A stretch of 64,000 bases of DNA from Brevipalpus yothersi. Its lineage: Eukaryota; Arthropoda; Arachnida; Trombidiformes; Tenuipalpidae. Each line of letters begins with the position of its first letter. The first letter of the stretch is position 1. A program made the position numbers and the translations under genes. The stretch is from assembly GCA_003956705.1 (NCBI GenBank), contig QZCP01000257.1:186001-250000 (forward strand), read 5' to 3'. Shown one piece after another: positions 1 to 11,623 of this stretch. Under the pieces are notes generated by a model, which had not been told where the DNA came from, did no database searches, and saw only the letters and a list, made by a program, of their open reading frames with translations.

Positions 1-1115
1 ACGTCTGCCGCTCAATCTCAATACTATGGCACAATTATTATGCCAGGGATGAGACCTGGCATGATGATATCTCCCAACTATTCACATCTTCCAGGTCGTG
101 GACCTTCTCCTGCCACTGTGATAAGGCCATCACCACCCCTCTCCGTGGCATCGGATCGTTCTAAACCCTATCCAGGTATTCAATTATCTTCTTGTCCCTA
201 TATATTGATATGAAACACTTGTCAATCATCTTTCTCTTTGAATTTCCGCTAAACTTTCATGATGCCTCTTTCCACTGTTCATCAAAAAAAGTTGTCCTCA
301 TTCCTTAACTATATATAATTCTAAGCCTTACAACTTCCAGTGTGGTTAAGAAAATTACAAATAACTCAACATTGCTGGTTATCAACCACGTATTTGACCT
401 CAAATTGGTGAAAAATAATATTATTTTCACTAACTTGTTTGCGTTTGAGTTGTTCGTTCTTCATCATTTTCTTGATTTCATTTATTTGCTTTATGTTAAG
501 CAGTAGTATTTTGTGGTCTCTTCCTTTTCCATTCAATAACATTACTCTATCATCTATTTCATCTATCCTCTATCTTCAACTTACTAGGTTATTCGCAAAC
601 TTTACCTCGTGGAACTCATCTTATGGCTAACTTTTCCAATATCCAAGGGAATGAGACTCCCATAACACAACAAAATATTCAAATGAATCCTAGACAGCAA
701 CCAGCTAGCACTCAGGCTCTCAAAAAGACAAAAGAACCTTTAGGTACTAACACTTGAATTCTAGATACATCACCAACTCTCCCTAGTAACTTACATCCTT
801 TCCTTCAACCTCTTGATTATGATCTAATATATCCTCTCCCTTGGCTTCATTTTTTATCTTGGAATTTTTCTCCCACCTTATTCCCTTCTCTGATGGTATA
901 TATATATAAATTCAGTTCTCATTTTCGTTATTCATACCTAAATTCTGTAGTCATACTCATTATGCGCTTGCTTTCCAAACGCTCACATCTCCAACTCATT
1001 CGCTCCTGTGACTTTTTCTATCTCTTTCTGCTCTTGTTTCTTTCACGCCTCATGCCCAAACAGCTTCTCTTTCTCGAAGATGAAGAAGGTTCACGATCGA
1101 TGCAGAGCATTTTCC

Positions 1116-1192
<77 letters not shown>

Positions 1193-4100
1193 CTTGGTGA
1201 AATATTCTTCTATTTGGGATTGATCATTTCGTATTTACCTTCTCTGTTGGACAAGTCTTACCTTCTTCTGGTAGTCACTTTATATTCGCTGATGCTATTT
1301 CGTTAGGTTCATTGTTCTGCGGCATTATCAGAGAATTTGGTTTCGAATTGATTCAATGTATGATCGGAATAGTAAAACAAAATTCGTTATGATAGGCCTC
1401 CTCCTCTTATAAATTCCTATTTTCAAGAGCTCTCAAAATTACTCAATCAGTTATCATATTAAAATAAGAGTTGATGAGCTATTTCAAAATCTCTGACTAC
1501 CTCCTATTTTTTGTGGATTTCCGTTTCAATCTCACCACCATTTTTTGAAGAGTTTTTCATCATCTCGAACGCTGTCTCATCCAAGATACCATAGAAACAA
1601 TTGAACATTTTCTCATCAATAGACAATTGTTGTGTAATTTGCAAATTTTCCATCGTAAATGATACTCACCTGTCTCCTTACATATACGATCTGAACGGAT
1701 CCATCTTGGCTAGTCTCCATTCCATTCCATTTTCAATCACCCAAGAGTTACTTGAGCAATCTCGAAGTTCAATCTCTCTTTCGAGGCCTTTAGAACTTCT
1801 GCTCAAAATGAAACCTCATCTTTTCGCATGTATTCTTCTTTTTTACCAACAATCGACCACAACTGACAAGAAAGAAAAACATTCTGAAATCAGATATTCT
1901 GATACCGAGCTGAAATCCATCATTCCCTTCTTTTGTAATCTTTATTCATTTTCCATTTTTCTTCGTTGCAACTCCTATCATTTCGAGTCTTAACATAGAT
2001 GCCATCTTATGTTGTGATTTTATTTGCTTTACTTCTCTCTGATCTCTTCTTAGAATCATTCAGATCAAATTTTTATTGGACACTATTTTCCTATTTGCAC
2101 TGGTACTTACGAAAGTACTTACAAAATTGATTATTCATGTCATGTTTTTGTCTGAAGGGTTCTTCTTCTAGGACAATGTGAGTTGAGATTGTTGTTGCAA
2201 ACAATTTAGACAGTCTCTTTATTGAACAACCAGTTATTCGTTCTATGATGTTTTCTGAATTCACTGGCCTAGTTGACTCGTTGAAACCTCATTAATTTTG
2301 TATCCTTGAGTCTGATTTTCGCCTATACAACATGATGGAAAGTAACTATCATTTTATTTCGTTTCTCCTTTTTGTTCTTGGATTCTTAGAGGATGTAGAA
2401 TTTGCCACTTTTATTGATTAATCAAAAAATGTACAATGATACTGCTCACGATGAGACTTTGAGGTCCAACTTGATTTGCATTTTTGAACATTTCCTACTC
2501 TCTTCCTCAATTATCTTTCAATGCGATCTTTTTGTTCAATAATTCACTTCAAGATTATCATTGGACACTCAGTTTCCTCCTTGAACGAAACTCTTCATCA
2601 ACCTCCACCTCCTTCGCACAAGCTATCTAATTATCTTCCAAATGAATTTTCCGCTTGCCCTAATGTTGACAGGACCGAAACCACCTACTTGATCATTCCT
2701 TGTTTAATCCTCCCACTCCATATCCCCTTCTTCATTCAAAGCCTACGTTTATCCTTCTCTCGATTGATATGTCTCTCCTTTTTTGAATATTCAACCCGCT
2801 CTCATACTAATATCTTTATTATTCGCTCTCTCTTTAGTGGCACCTCAAGTAGCGGCTGTGGCAAATAATGCACCTCCAAAACCACAGCGATCTTTCCAAT
2901 CGTTGGGTTCAGCATCTTCACTCTCTTCTCGAGCTTCTGCATCACCGATCAGCGTGTCCGGTGGTCCACGGAGTCCTGCCACCTCAGGTGTTGTGACCTC
3001 GGTGGCACCTTCACCTGTCTCCGTAACTGGACCCGGTATGGGAGGTCCGTTTGTTTCCATTCATCCCTATTCCAACAGACCATTGCCGGAGAGACCGTAC
3101 TCTGTGGCAGGTCATTATCCCACTTTTACCGACATCACTAGATCAAGAACTCATCCAGATTACTCTGGACATTTATCCTCCCCAGAGAGAAGATTTCCAA
3201 ATGGAGAGAATTTAGTGCCTGGCGTATCACCAAGAAGCTCATTTCCTCCTCAAGGATATAATATTAATTATGATGATGTGTACAATCCATATGGAACAAG
3301 ATCGGGTAGCGTGACCCCAATAATTGACGAAGAAGCACGCATTCGAGTAGAATATATGGAAAAACAATTGGCTAGCTTAACAGGGCTAGTTCAAAAAGCT
3401 TTAACTAACCCACAGCAACAAAGTCAACAGAGATCAACCTCTTCAGAGAACCGAGGTAAGTTGGGTCATCGTGATAAGTTGTATTTTGTTCATTTCCTTC
3501 ATATGATTTTTTTTCCCGTGTATCCATGAGATCTAGACGTCTTTCTTGCCCTAAAAGAGATATTCTATATTTTGTTCAGATTTCTGATAAGAAAATTCAA
3601 AATGATGGAGCGTTTGTTTAAGGTCTTTTTGAATAGGTTTCAGAATTTATTGATTACACTTCTGTCAAAGCTCTAATACAATCTATCTTCCAAATAACGC
3701 CCTCCTCTGAGAATATCCAGCTTGAAAAAAATCCCATGTAAAAATATGCATCACAATCTCAGAACAGACATGTACGAACCTATGATTTGATATTCGCTAA
3801 CGGTAAATCCTTCTCGCTCATTCGATTTTTATGGTATTCCTGCGAGAATTGATTTTCTCGTTTTTCTCCTCGTGTGCTTGCTACTATTGTGCCTGAAAAA
3901 TTGTTGTTATTGTGTCTTGATACGATCATGCTAATGGCTCTTATTAAGGATAGCTTCAAAAATGTTTGTCTTTTGGTCCACCTTTCACTATTCGAGCACT
4001 AAAGAGAAGTTTCAGTTAATTTTGGGTCATTTTTAAGGTTTTTCATGAAGTTCTAAAATCATATTATTCAATTGATGATCATACAACCTTATCGAATATC

Positions 4101-4333
4101 AGTCATTGCCATTACAAGTCAATGTAGGTGAGATTTCATTTTTTAGCCTTATGAAACCGAATCGAGATGAATTACCATCCCAGGTGCGTGTTTGGTTTAC
4201 GATATTAGGCTCACAGATTAGATTGATTCCTGCAATGTTAGCAAAGCCTGAATGAATCAATCGATAACTGCTCTTGGTTTGTCAAACTCACTCATCGAAC
4301 CAAAGACAATGTAAAATACACGGTTCATTCACC

Positions 4334-4371
<38 letters not shown>

Positions 4372-7300
4372 ATAAGATAGAGAAATCAATCAGAGAATCG
4401 AAAGATTCGAACTGATCAATAATCATCCCATTGAATGCTATCTACTTTCTATCTCTATGATTCACTATCAATGCTACTCAAGAATGAAGCTATTGCTGGT
4501 TTTTTGATCCCTCAACGTGTAAGGATGATCCTCTTTTTGTCATGGATAACAATGTTGGACATCTCAATTTGAGATACAGCTTTTGAAATCGAGTCTCATT
4601 CAATTGATTTCAAGATTCTCCTCTTCGTTTGTTCTCTCAACTATCCAGGTCCTGCTCCAGGAAAACCTGCTCCACCACCAAAACCGGCGTCACTTTCTGG
4701 TTCACGAAGCTCTAGCGATGCCACCAATAATATCAATCGAAGTCTAAGCGTCAACCCAGAAATGTTCAATCAGCTCAAACAACTCAGAAGACGTACCAAA
4801 GATTTAAGGAGTGAATTGAGGAATCTTCGTCGAATGACCCAAAATCAGACAAATATTGCGAAAGATACTCTCCGAGATGCATGCACAAAAATCAAAACAA
4901 GTTTATCTCATTTAGCCTTAGCCGATCCTTTGGAAAGGTCACTTCGATTCAATAGACTTAGGTTATCCAAGGATGAAGAAGTATACAGGATAGATGTTAA
5001 TCGACTGGAAAAAGATCTCACTGAATTAGAGAGCCAGGTTGAAGGCTTGAGAAACAATGTAATCAATAGACGTTGTCGTGTAAATATGAGTGATGTTGAA
5101 GCTATGGCTTTGGTACTAAGCAGAGCATCCAAGAATGTAGCTGATCTCAAAGCAAGATTTCCACACCTCCAAGAAGCTCTTAGAACTGTCATGTCACACG
5201 AAAGGGATTTGATAGTACGCGAAGAAAAGTAAGTCAATCAAAAGTTTTGCAGTTGCTCTTATCTCATGTTGTTCGAAATTCTATTGAAAGTTAAAGATTT
5301 CTGTTATCTAATAAGAATCTTTTCTTCTCTCCGATAGGTTCCTCAAAGAAGAGCCAGATAGAATAGAGCAGGCTCTTCGTCGATGCAAGAAACTAACTGG
5401 CACACTTGTAACGCTCAAAAGGTAATTCATCATGAACACTCGAATGGAATGGAAATGAAGTATGCAGTGAAAGGAAAAGATATTTCGAAACTTTTTCACT
5501 CTTTGGAGATAATTTTTTTGCAAGATTAGCTTTATTTCAATAGATATAGGCTAAGTGCTTGTTCCTATGTTCCAGAAAGTAAGATTGTTCTTGAGATGAA
5601 AGATGTGTGTGGTGCTTATGAGTGGAAAGCATCTAACTTATTTGATATCGTTCACCTCAAGAATAACCTCATGTTGAGGAAAGATTCAGCATTATCTGGA
5701 ATTTTGAGCAAAGAGAATTAGTTAGACCAAATTCAAGATTATAGGAGAAAAATATTAACCCATTAAATAACTTCCAATCCACCAAAGAGATATAACCTAT
5801 TATATCTCAATACTCTTTCTCAAGAGAGTACACGTAACTTTCAACTTTGTCATGATTCAGCATCCTTACATATTCAAAAATATTCCTTAATCCAAAATAC
5901 TTAAATCATTCTTAACCACTTAGGTTGGCCTCAGTGCAAGAGCAGAGGTGTACTACTGCTGGCAACACTCAGTCAACGAAATTAGAAAAATCAGCTTCTG
6001 CCGATTCCAATGCTGATAATACAAATAGCAACAAAGAGTCAGGATCGACAACATTGAGGGTGAGTAGAAAGTATTTAATAACAGTCAAATTCAGAGAGTA
6101 TCATTCAGAAACTCTGAACTTCATGTCTGAAGCTTTCAAAGCTAAATTATTTCAGCCAATAATAACAACACTTTCTAACATGCTGATTAATGATATTCAT
6201 ACAAACGTCCATATCCCTGTGTAGGCTTTGCGCTCACAATCATGGAAAAGGAGTCCTAACTTCCGAGACAGAATCGAGTATATTGAACTTCTATTTTCCC
6301 TTTCTAACACTGTTCGCTCTCCTATATTTATGTGTTGGTTTTTGAGTATTCTTCTTGATCTGAAAAGCATTTCGATGGATATTTCGAATATGATAACTTT
6401 CGAATTTTCATTTCTAATTTTTACGCAACTTTCGATAAGAAATTCTCAACATCTCTCTCTATTACACACAAGCTCTGGTGCTATTTCTGCCCAAATTGCT
6501 TGTAATTGCTCGCTCTTTCTTTCGTGTATACACCTCACCAGAGATACTTGACCAGTTCACACAAATATTTTGATCTGCTTCTCTGATTCTGGAGATGCTA
6601 TATATATCGCAGGCAAGCAGCTCAAGTATTCTATTTTTCTTGCTCTTATTCTCGTTAATCTTGTTCAAGAAGCCTCTGATCTGAACTTAATGAGACTCAC
6701 CCATGACAGAATTGAATAACATCATCTGTTCATATTCACGTTCGTTGAACTTTTCTCATTATAAGCTCACTTGGCTGGATCGTGTGGTCTAATGTCAGCA
6801 TGCAAAATACTGAAAAATTATTGGAAAAATTCAGGCTGACAAACGTAAAAAATCAGTTGCATCGAAAATGATCTTGAGAATCTTTCTAACTATTATTATA
6901 TGTGTAAGGGGAACATATAAAATCTTCCATCGAAAACTTCTGCTCCCACTCTGTTCTGATATTCCTCTTCGTATAAACCATAAGCACGTAACTTCACCTG
7001 ATTGAATATGAGAGCATGATTTTTCTGGTAATATTGACCAGACCTTGGAATCAACTCACCAATGACCTTTACCAGATTGACTCAATTGAGCTTCTACTTT
7101 CTGTCTACACTTTGTTTTTCGAACGCTTATTTCACTTTATGATCGCCAAATTTCACACCTAGGACAAAGATTTTTCTCTCTGTTAACTTTCAAGGATGAA
7201 AATAAGTTCTACCTTTTTTTATTTTTCTTTTATTTTTTTTGAATTGTTGAGCTGTTGTTATTCAACCTGAGCTATTGAATATGACCACTCTGCTGCTGTT

Positions 7301-9019
7301 TATTTGCACAGCTTGCAGTGTCTATTGCTCAAGTTCTCAGTGTCATGAAAATTGTTCTTTTGCATTTGTTCTTTTGTGTTCCCTTCTTCATACCCTCCTC
7401 CCCACTACTCATTTCCTGAAACAATTCATGGTGCTAATTAGTCTCATTTTGGTCATTTAAAATCGGTTCAAAATCTGTAGCCTCTTACGGGGATTCACTT
7501 CGATGCCAACGAAACAGGTTTGTGGTCTTCGTTAAAAATTCGCATCCAGATTAAATCAATGGATTTGTTTATCACTCATATTTAAAATCTATCAGAACGA
7601 ATCATTGTCTCTGAATTTTCCTTAAAGCCCATATGCACCATATATTCATATTCATATTCATTCATTCTCCTTCTTCATACTTGAATATCTCATTTTAATC
7701 TATCTTTTTCTGCTGACACTTTATTGGCAAACTTTTTTTCTCATTCTTGGGGAATTTCATTCCCTTCTCTCGATTGTCTCTCACATGTAAATGTTTCATT
7801 TTTTCTTTATCTCCATATCTTCCATGATCCTTGCAACTCACTCTTAATCACCACATTTGACATTACCATCATCTCAATTAATTTCTCTCTCTCTCCAATC
7901 TGTGTTTCCTATCGCTATTCTGCTCAGCTCCCAAATAAAACCAATGATTGCAAACAAGAGCACGCTAGTCCCATGAACTAATAATACTAACTCCTATATC
8001 ATTTTCCTCTCCACTCGCTTCTCATGTAGAGTACCGAATTGGAGCCTCATACTATCATTCAAGTCACCCCCGCAACACCAACATCCAAGACAAGTGATCT
8101 TGCCATTGATAGCTCATTAGATGCACTGCTTAATGAATTGCAAACATTTTCAAAGCCAATGAGCTCAGATCATCCGAATAGAGTTGCTGGTAATGAGAGG
8201 CCAAAAAGATCTTCTTCCGAGACTAGGAAACCAGGTAATTTATGAACACTTCTGGTAGTTTTTAGAATGGATGCAAAAATTTTCATATAAATTTTATTTA
8301 CAAAATTTTTTTCATTCTCTTGTTCATTCACAGTACCAGCTCCTCCACCGAGATCTTCTTCGAGCACCATCAGTGATTCGCAAGATGAAAAGCAGCGACC
8401 CATCATTTTTCCTCCATCATCATCAGGTCGGCATGACCAAAATTCCACAGTCATTCGGAGCAATTCTGAGCCAAATTCTTCCCATGTGACCAAGTTTCGA
8501 TCCAAGTCTCTTACTGGTGAAAATGATATCATCAAATTCGGTCTTCCAGGAGACATTTCTGGAGAGACTCTCGGAGTAGTTCCTAGTGATTCCAATACCT
8601 CACTTTCCTCTATAGATAGCCAAAGTTCCATAGTTCTGGAAGCTTGCAAAACTGGTAAAACTCGTCAGCAAGTGCTTGAAGAGCGTCACCAAGAACTTCT
8701 GAAAAAACAGAAGAAACTTCACGAACAGTATTGTCGATTGCAACAGCTATCTCGTGGAGAATTGCCCAACATTCTTCTTAATGATCTGAAAAAAACTGGA
8801 AGTGAGAGCAATATACTTTTAAAATCATCTAAATCTATGGCTGTAAGTGGGTCTCTCTCGCACTTACCTACCAATAAGAAACCAAATTGTAAATCTCAAT
8901 CAGATGAGAATCAAACTGGCTCAAATCAACCCACTGAATCAAAATCAAATGTTCCAGTTAGTTCCAAGTCTGGTACGAAGCATGAAACCAAAATTATTTA
9001 TGAAACCGACATACTTTGA
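1..9019 (+). CDS. AIP3-domain coiled-coil protein, SRCIN1/KIAA1217/CG32809 type (3' part)
   Basis: The exons read 1-175, 588-743, 2838-3455, 4649-5228, 5338-5421, 5924-6059, 8030-8234 and 8334-9019. Phases agree at every junction, and the partial product is about 879 residues ending at TGA 9017-9019. The N-terminal visible part is rich in Pro and Ser. The 4649-5421 exons encode a long charged coiled coil (starting near MFNQLKQLRRRTKDL) that runs into EEPDRIEQAL and LTGTLVTLKR, which I recognise as the AIP3-like core of SRCIN1, sickle tail (KIAA1217) and insect CG32809. A second coiled coil (HQELLKKQKKLHEQYCRLQQ) lies near the C-terminus. Family members are cytoskeletal/Src-signalling scaffolds; that role is inferred from homology. 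Large introns at 744-2837, 3456-4648 and 6060-8029 contain only AT-rich sequence and CT/GA microsatellites that I could resolve. The 5' end lies outside the window. Confidence 0.75.
588..743 (+). other. In-frame 156-nt exon (possible cassette) of the AIP3 gene
   Basis: The segment is bounded by an AG at 586-587 and a GT at 744-745. It is phase 1 to phase 1, exactly 52 codons long, with no stop in the required frame. It encodes a Gln/Asn/Pro-rich stretch like the neighbouring disordered exons. Its length divisible by three means the gene reads in frame with or without it, so alternative use is possible. Confidence 0.65.
1121..1192. repeat. (CT)25 microsatellite followed by (CTTT)n
   Basis: An uninterrupted TC dinucleotide run covers 1121-1170, followed by a CTTT tetranucleotide run to about 1192. 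It lies in an intron of the AIP3 gene. Serine/leucine-rich ORFs read through it are artefacts. Confidence 0.95.
4335..4369. repeat. (GA)n microsatellite
   Basis: About 17 copies of AG/GA, in the 3456-4648 intron of the AIP3 gene. Confidence 0.95.
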
Positions 9020-9106
9020 GAAATCTCACCGTTGTAAAGAGAAGATTTTAAAATGAAAAGATATCTGCTTAATCGCACCGAGTTATCATGAATCTCAACG
9101 AAAATC

Positions 9107-9116
9107 AATAAATAAA
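9107..9116 (+). terminator. Overlapping polyadenylation signals of the AIP3 gene
   Basis: Two overlapping AATAAA hexamers (9107-9112 and 9111-9116) lie about 90 nt after the stop codon of the AIP3 gene. That is a plausible 3' end. Confidence 0.55.
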
Positions 9117-10045
9117 ATGCTGATTCTTGAAAAAATTTCACCCAAAACAATCTATCCCTACCAGAGAAAATCCACAGGAGGGTCATTGGGCTTGTCACGT
9201 TCCCAAATTTACAACTGAATAGTATTGAGGCAACGAAAGACAATCTGTTTCTACGGGATAACTTTTGCGTGAAAATTTTTAATTGCAACCTTAATTGTGA
9301 TCTTTCAACATGAAAAATGAATCACTATTGTCAACAACATAATTTCAGTTCATTTTCAGTCATAGTTATTGATATTGACCAGCTAGCTAATTTCATTGAT
9401 CTTTTTTTGAATATCACAGCTCTTCCGCATTCTACTTCATTGAGTAATGATGATGAGATTCCAAACTCTTGAGACATCTAAACTTATAAAACCTTCTTTC
9501 TAGGTATTCAGATTGATTATAGAGTTGAGCTTTACTCTTTTTAATGTATTTGGATGCAATAACTTTATCGCTTCTTCAATTATCGAATATAATTTCAAAA
9601 ACTGAGTATGATCTGGTCAAAGATCACAGCTGCAATCTACAAGCTGTAATTAAAATATGTTTAATTTATTTGAAGTAGAGTGTGAGATCGTGAGTTGTTG
9701 AATCCCTCGAACAAGTGAAAACTATCTCATCATTCGATAGACAGAAGCTTGAAAGTGATGTTCATTTCTTTTCGATGCTATCAGAACACAAAAACTCCAT
9801 CCATGATGATGTCGAAGTGGAAAAAAATAAAAATTTGATGATAGCAAATTACTGGAATTCTTCTATTCAGCTGTGATGCTGGAAGATAGCTTGAAGATAT
9901 CGGAAAAACATTTCGAGGGAAATATTCGAGACTTGAGTGCACGATTCATGATATCTTCAGATGACTTTCCGTTCCGAAGTGGAGCAATTAACTTTGATTG
10001 GTATTTTCCTTTTCTCATTTCCGATTACTGGTCCAATCTAATTGA
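9117..10045. other. Intergenic region between convergent genes
   Basis: AT-rich sequence between the 3' ends of the AIP3 gene (+) and the Pro/Gly-rich gene (-). The ORF at 9873-10118 (+) overlaps the minus-strand gene end and resembles nothing. I see no RNA gene or repeat here. Confidence 0.5.
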
Positions 10046-11623
10046 TTACTGGCTACCTTGGACAGTTAGCTTGGATCCCAAAACAATTGTCGATCCATCT
10101 TTTGGATCCATTATGTGACCTTTTGAGGTAACATTTTGTTGCCCTCGGAAATCTATCACTTTTTTCGATTCCAATCCTTTTCCGAATTCCATCTCATCTT
10201 TACTACCGAAACCATCACCATCAAAAGAACTGAGACCTGCAAAAGGACTTTTACCACTTTCACCAGCACCACCACTGCTACTGTGTGCAGAGCGTGATCC
10301 ATAAAGTCTTTCCTCATTTTCCTCTTCATCAGCAAATCTAAACTTACTGGGGCCACCGACATCCCCATCACCTCCCGAGAAGCCACCTGATCCACCTCCA
10401 GCATCACCTCCGAAATTGCCCTTCATGGGTCCATCATCATAGCCTGCCGATGGAGTGTAAAATCTAACACTCCCATCATCATCATCACTTTTACCAGGAC
10501 CACTGTCAAAATATCGTCCAGTTCCTCCTCTGGAATCATCACCAGATCCATAATTTTGACCATTCTCATCACCACCACCACCGGACTCAGAGCCTCCATC
10601 GGCACCAGATTGAGGTCCCGATGATGGACCACTTTCATCATACTCTCTGGGTGATCGAGATCCTCCTTCATCTCTTGATTCGTATGGTGGAGGTGGAGGT
10701 GCTTGATCTTCATTGTAGCTATCACCCCCTCGTCCACCACCTCTACCGGAAGACTCAGATTCCGGCTCATCTTCCCCTGAATTATATTTAATTCCCAAAC
10801 TTGGATCCTTTGAATGATCCCTCTCATCATGAGGTCTATTGCGAGCTCCAAATTCACTGCCACCCTCATCTTCACTTCGAGCTGAAGGTCTGCGGGAAGA
10901 TGATGAACGTTGGGGTGGTGGTGGTGGTGGTGGTGGCCCACTGGCTTCCTCCGATTCTGGTCCCTCATAAGGACCACTGTAACCTCGTTCTCGTTGGGGA
11001 GGTGGTGGAGGTGGCTCATCGTGTATTTCGGGCGAATGTCTTCTACCATGGGAAGACATTGGTGGTGGACCACCGTGACTAGGTCCACGATCTGAGTATA
11101 GAGGTCTTCGTAGATAATCGAGAGTACTCTCTCGACCGAGCATTTTTTTACATTCATCATCTGAGAAACTACTTCCATCAGCAGAACGACATTTGACTAC
11201 CTTTCGAACCGGCATGTCCATGGCTCTCTTTGGAACTGGTGATAAGGGTTGTCTGGATGGTCCAGACTGTTTATAAGGTGGTGGATATCGAGTTCCTTGA
11301 GGCCACAAGGGATCGGATGTACGTTGTCTTTTATGAGGTACATGATGGTGATGATGATGACTTGGTGTCGATGTGGTTGGCTCGCTCACCGAATTGGTTG
11401 ATTGAGTTGTTGTGGTTGTTGTCCATGGACCATGGTTAATCCATTGTATGGTTGATTCGGTGTTCGGTGGCACTTGGGGACCATTATTATTGCCGAGACT
11501 ATTTTGTTGCGGCTGTATGTATGGTTGTAATGTTGATAATGCTGGATAAGAGGGTGTATATTGTCCATATCCGGGCGATAAAATGATCACATAGCCAAAA
11601 AGTAGACTTAATAAAACAAACAT
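10046..11623 (-). CDS. Secreted Pro/Gly/Ser/Asp-rich low-complexity protein
   Basis: One uninterrupted 525-codon ORF starting at ATG 11623. It opens with a clear signal peptide (MFVLLSLLFGYVIILSPGYG) and no other membrane segment is seen. The order is: Gln/Pro/Thr-rich stretch; a short histidine run; basic dipeptide sites (PHKRQR, PVPKR) that could be processing sites; one small motif with two cysteines (KCRSADGSSFSDDEC); polyproline runs alternating with Arg/Ser/Glu; then a Gly/Ser/Asp-rich C-terminal half with one NVT sequon near the end. I do not recognise a family. The composition suggests an extracellular matrix, cuticle or secretion component, but that is inference. Long ORFs on both strands of this interval are composition shadows. 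The reading frame chosen is the only one with a signal peptide. Confidence 0.7.
   Translation of the reverse strand: MFVLLSLLFGYVIILSPGYGQYTPSYPALSTLQPYIQPQQNSLGNNNGPQVPPNTESTIQWINHGPWTTTTTTQSTNSVSEPTTSTPSHHHHHHVPHKRQRTSDPLWPQGTRYPPPYKQSGPSRQPLSPVPKRAMDMPVRKVVKCRSADGSSFSDDECKKMLGRESTLDYLRRPLYSDRGPSHGGPPPMSSHGRRHSPEIHDEPPPPPPQRERGYSGPYEGPESEEASGPPPPPPPPQRSSSSRRPSARSEDEGGSEFGARNRPHDERDHSKDPSLGIKYNSGEDEPESESSGRGGGRGGDSYNEDQAPPPPPYESRDEGGSRSPREYDESGPSSGPQSGADGGSESGGGGDENGQNYGSGDDSRGGTGRYFDSGPGKSDDDDGSVRFYTPSAGYDDGPMKGNFGGDAGGGSGGFSGGDGDVGGPSKFRFADEEENEERLYGSRSAHSSSGGAGESGKSPFAGLSSFDGDGFGSKDEMEFGKGLESKKVIDFRGQQNVTSKGHIMDPKDGSTIVLGSKLTVQGSQ

Noticed and set aside
893..1306. Ser/Leu-rich ORFs over the CT run
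   Set aside because: Reading frames produced by a (CT)n microsatellite inside an intron; no domain or splice support.
2521..2868. ORF just before the 2838 exon
   Set aside because: Mostly the polypyrimidine-rich intron end; it overlaps the real exon in another frame.
10801..11095. Plus-strand ORFs with poly-Val and poly-Trp runs
   Set aside because: Antisense shadows of the proline/histidine-rich minus-strand gene.
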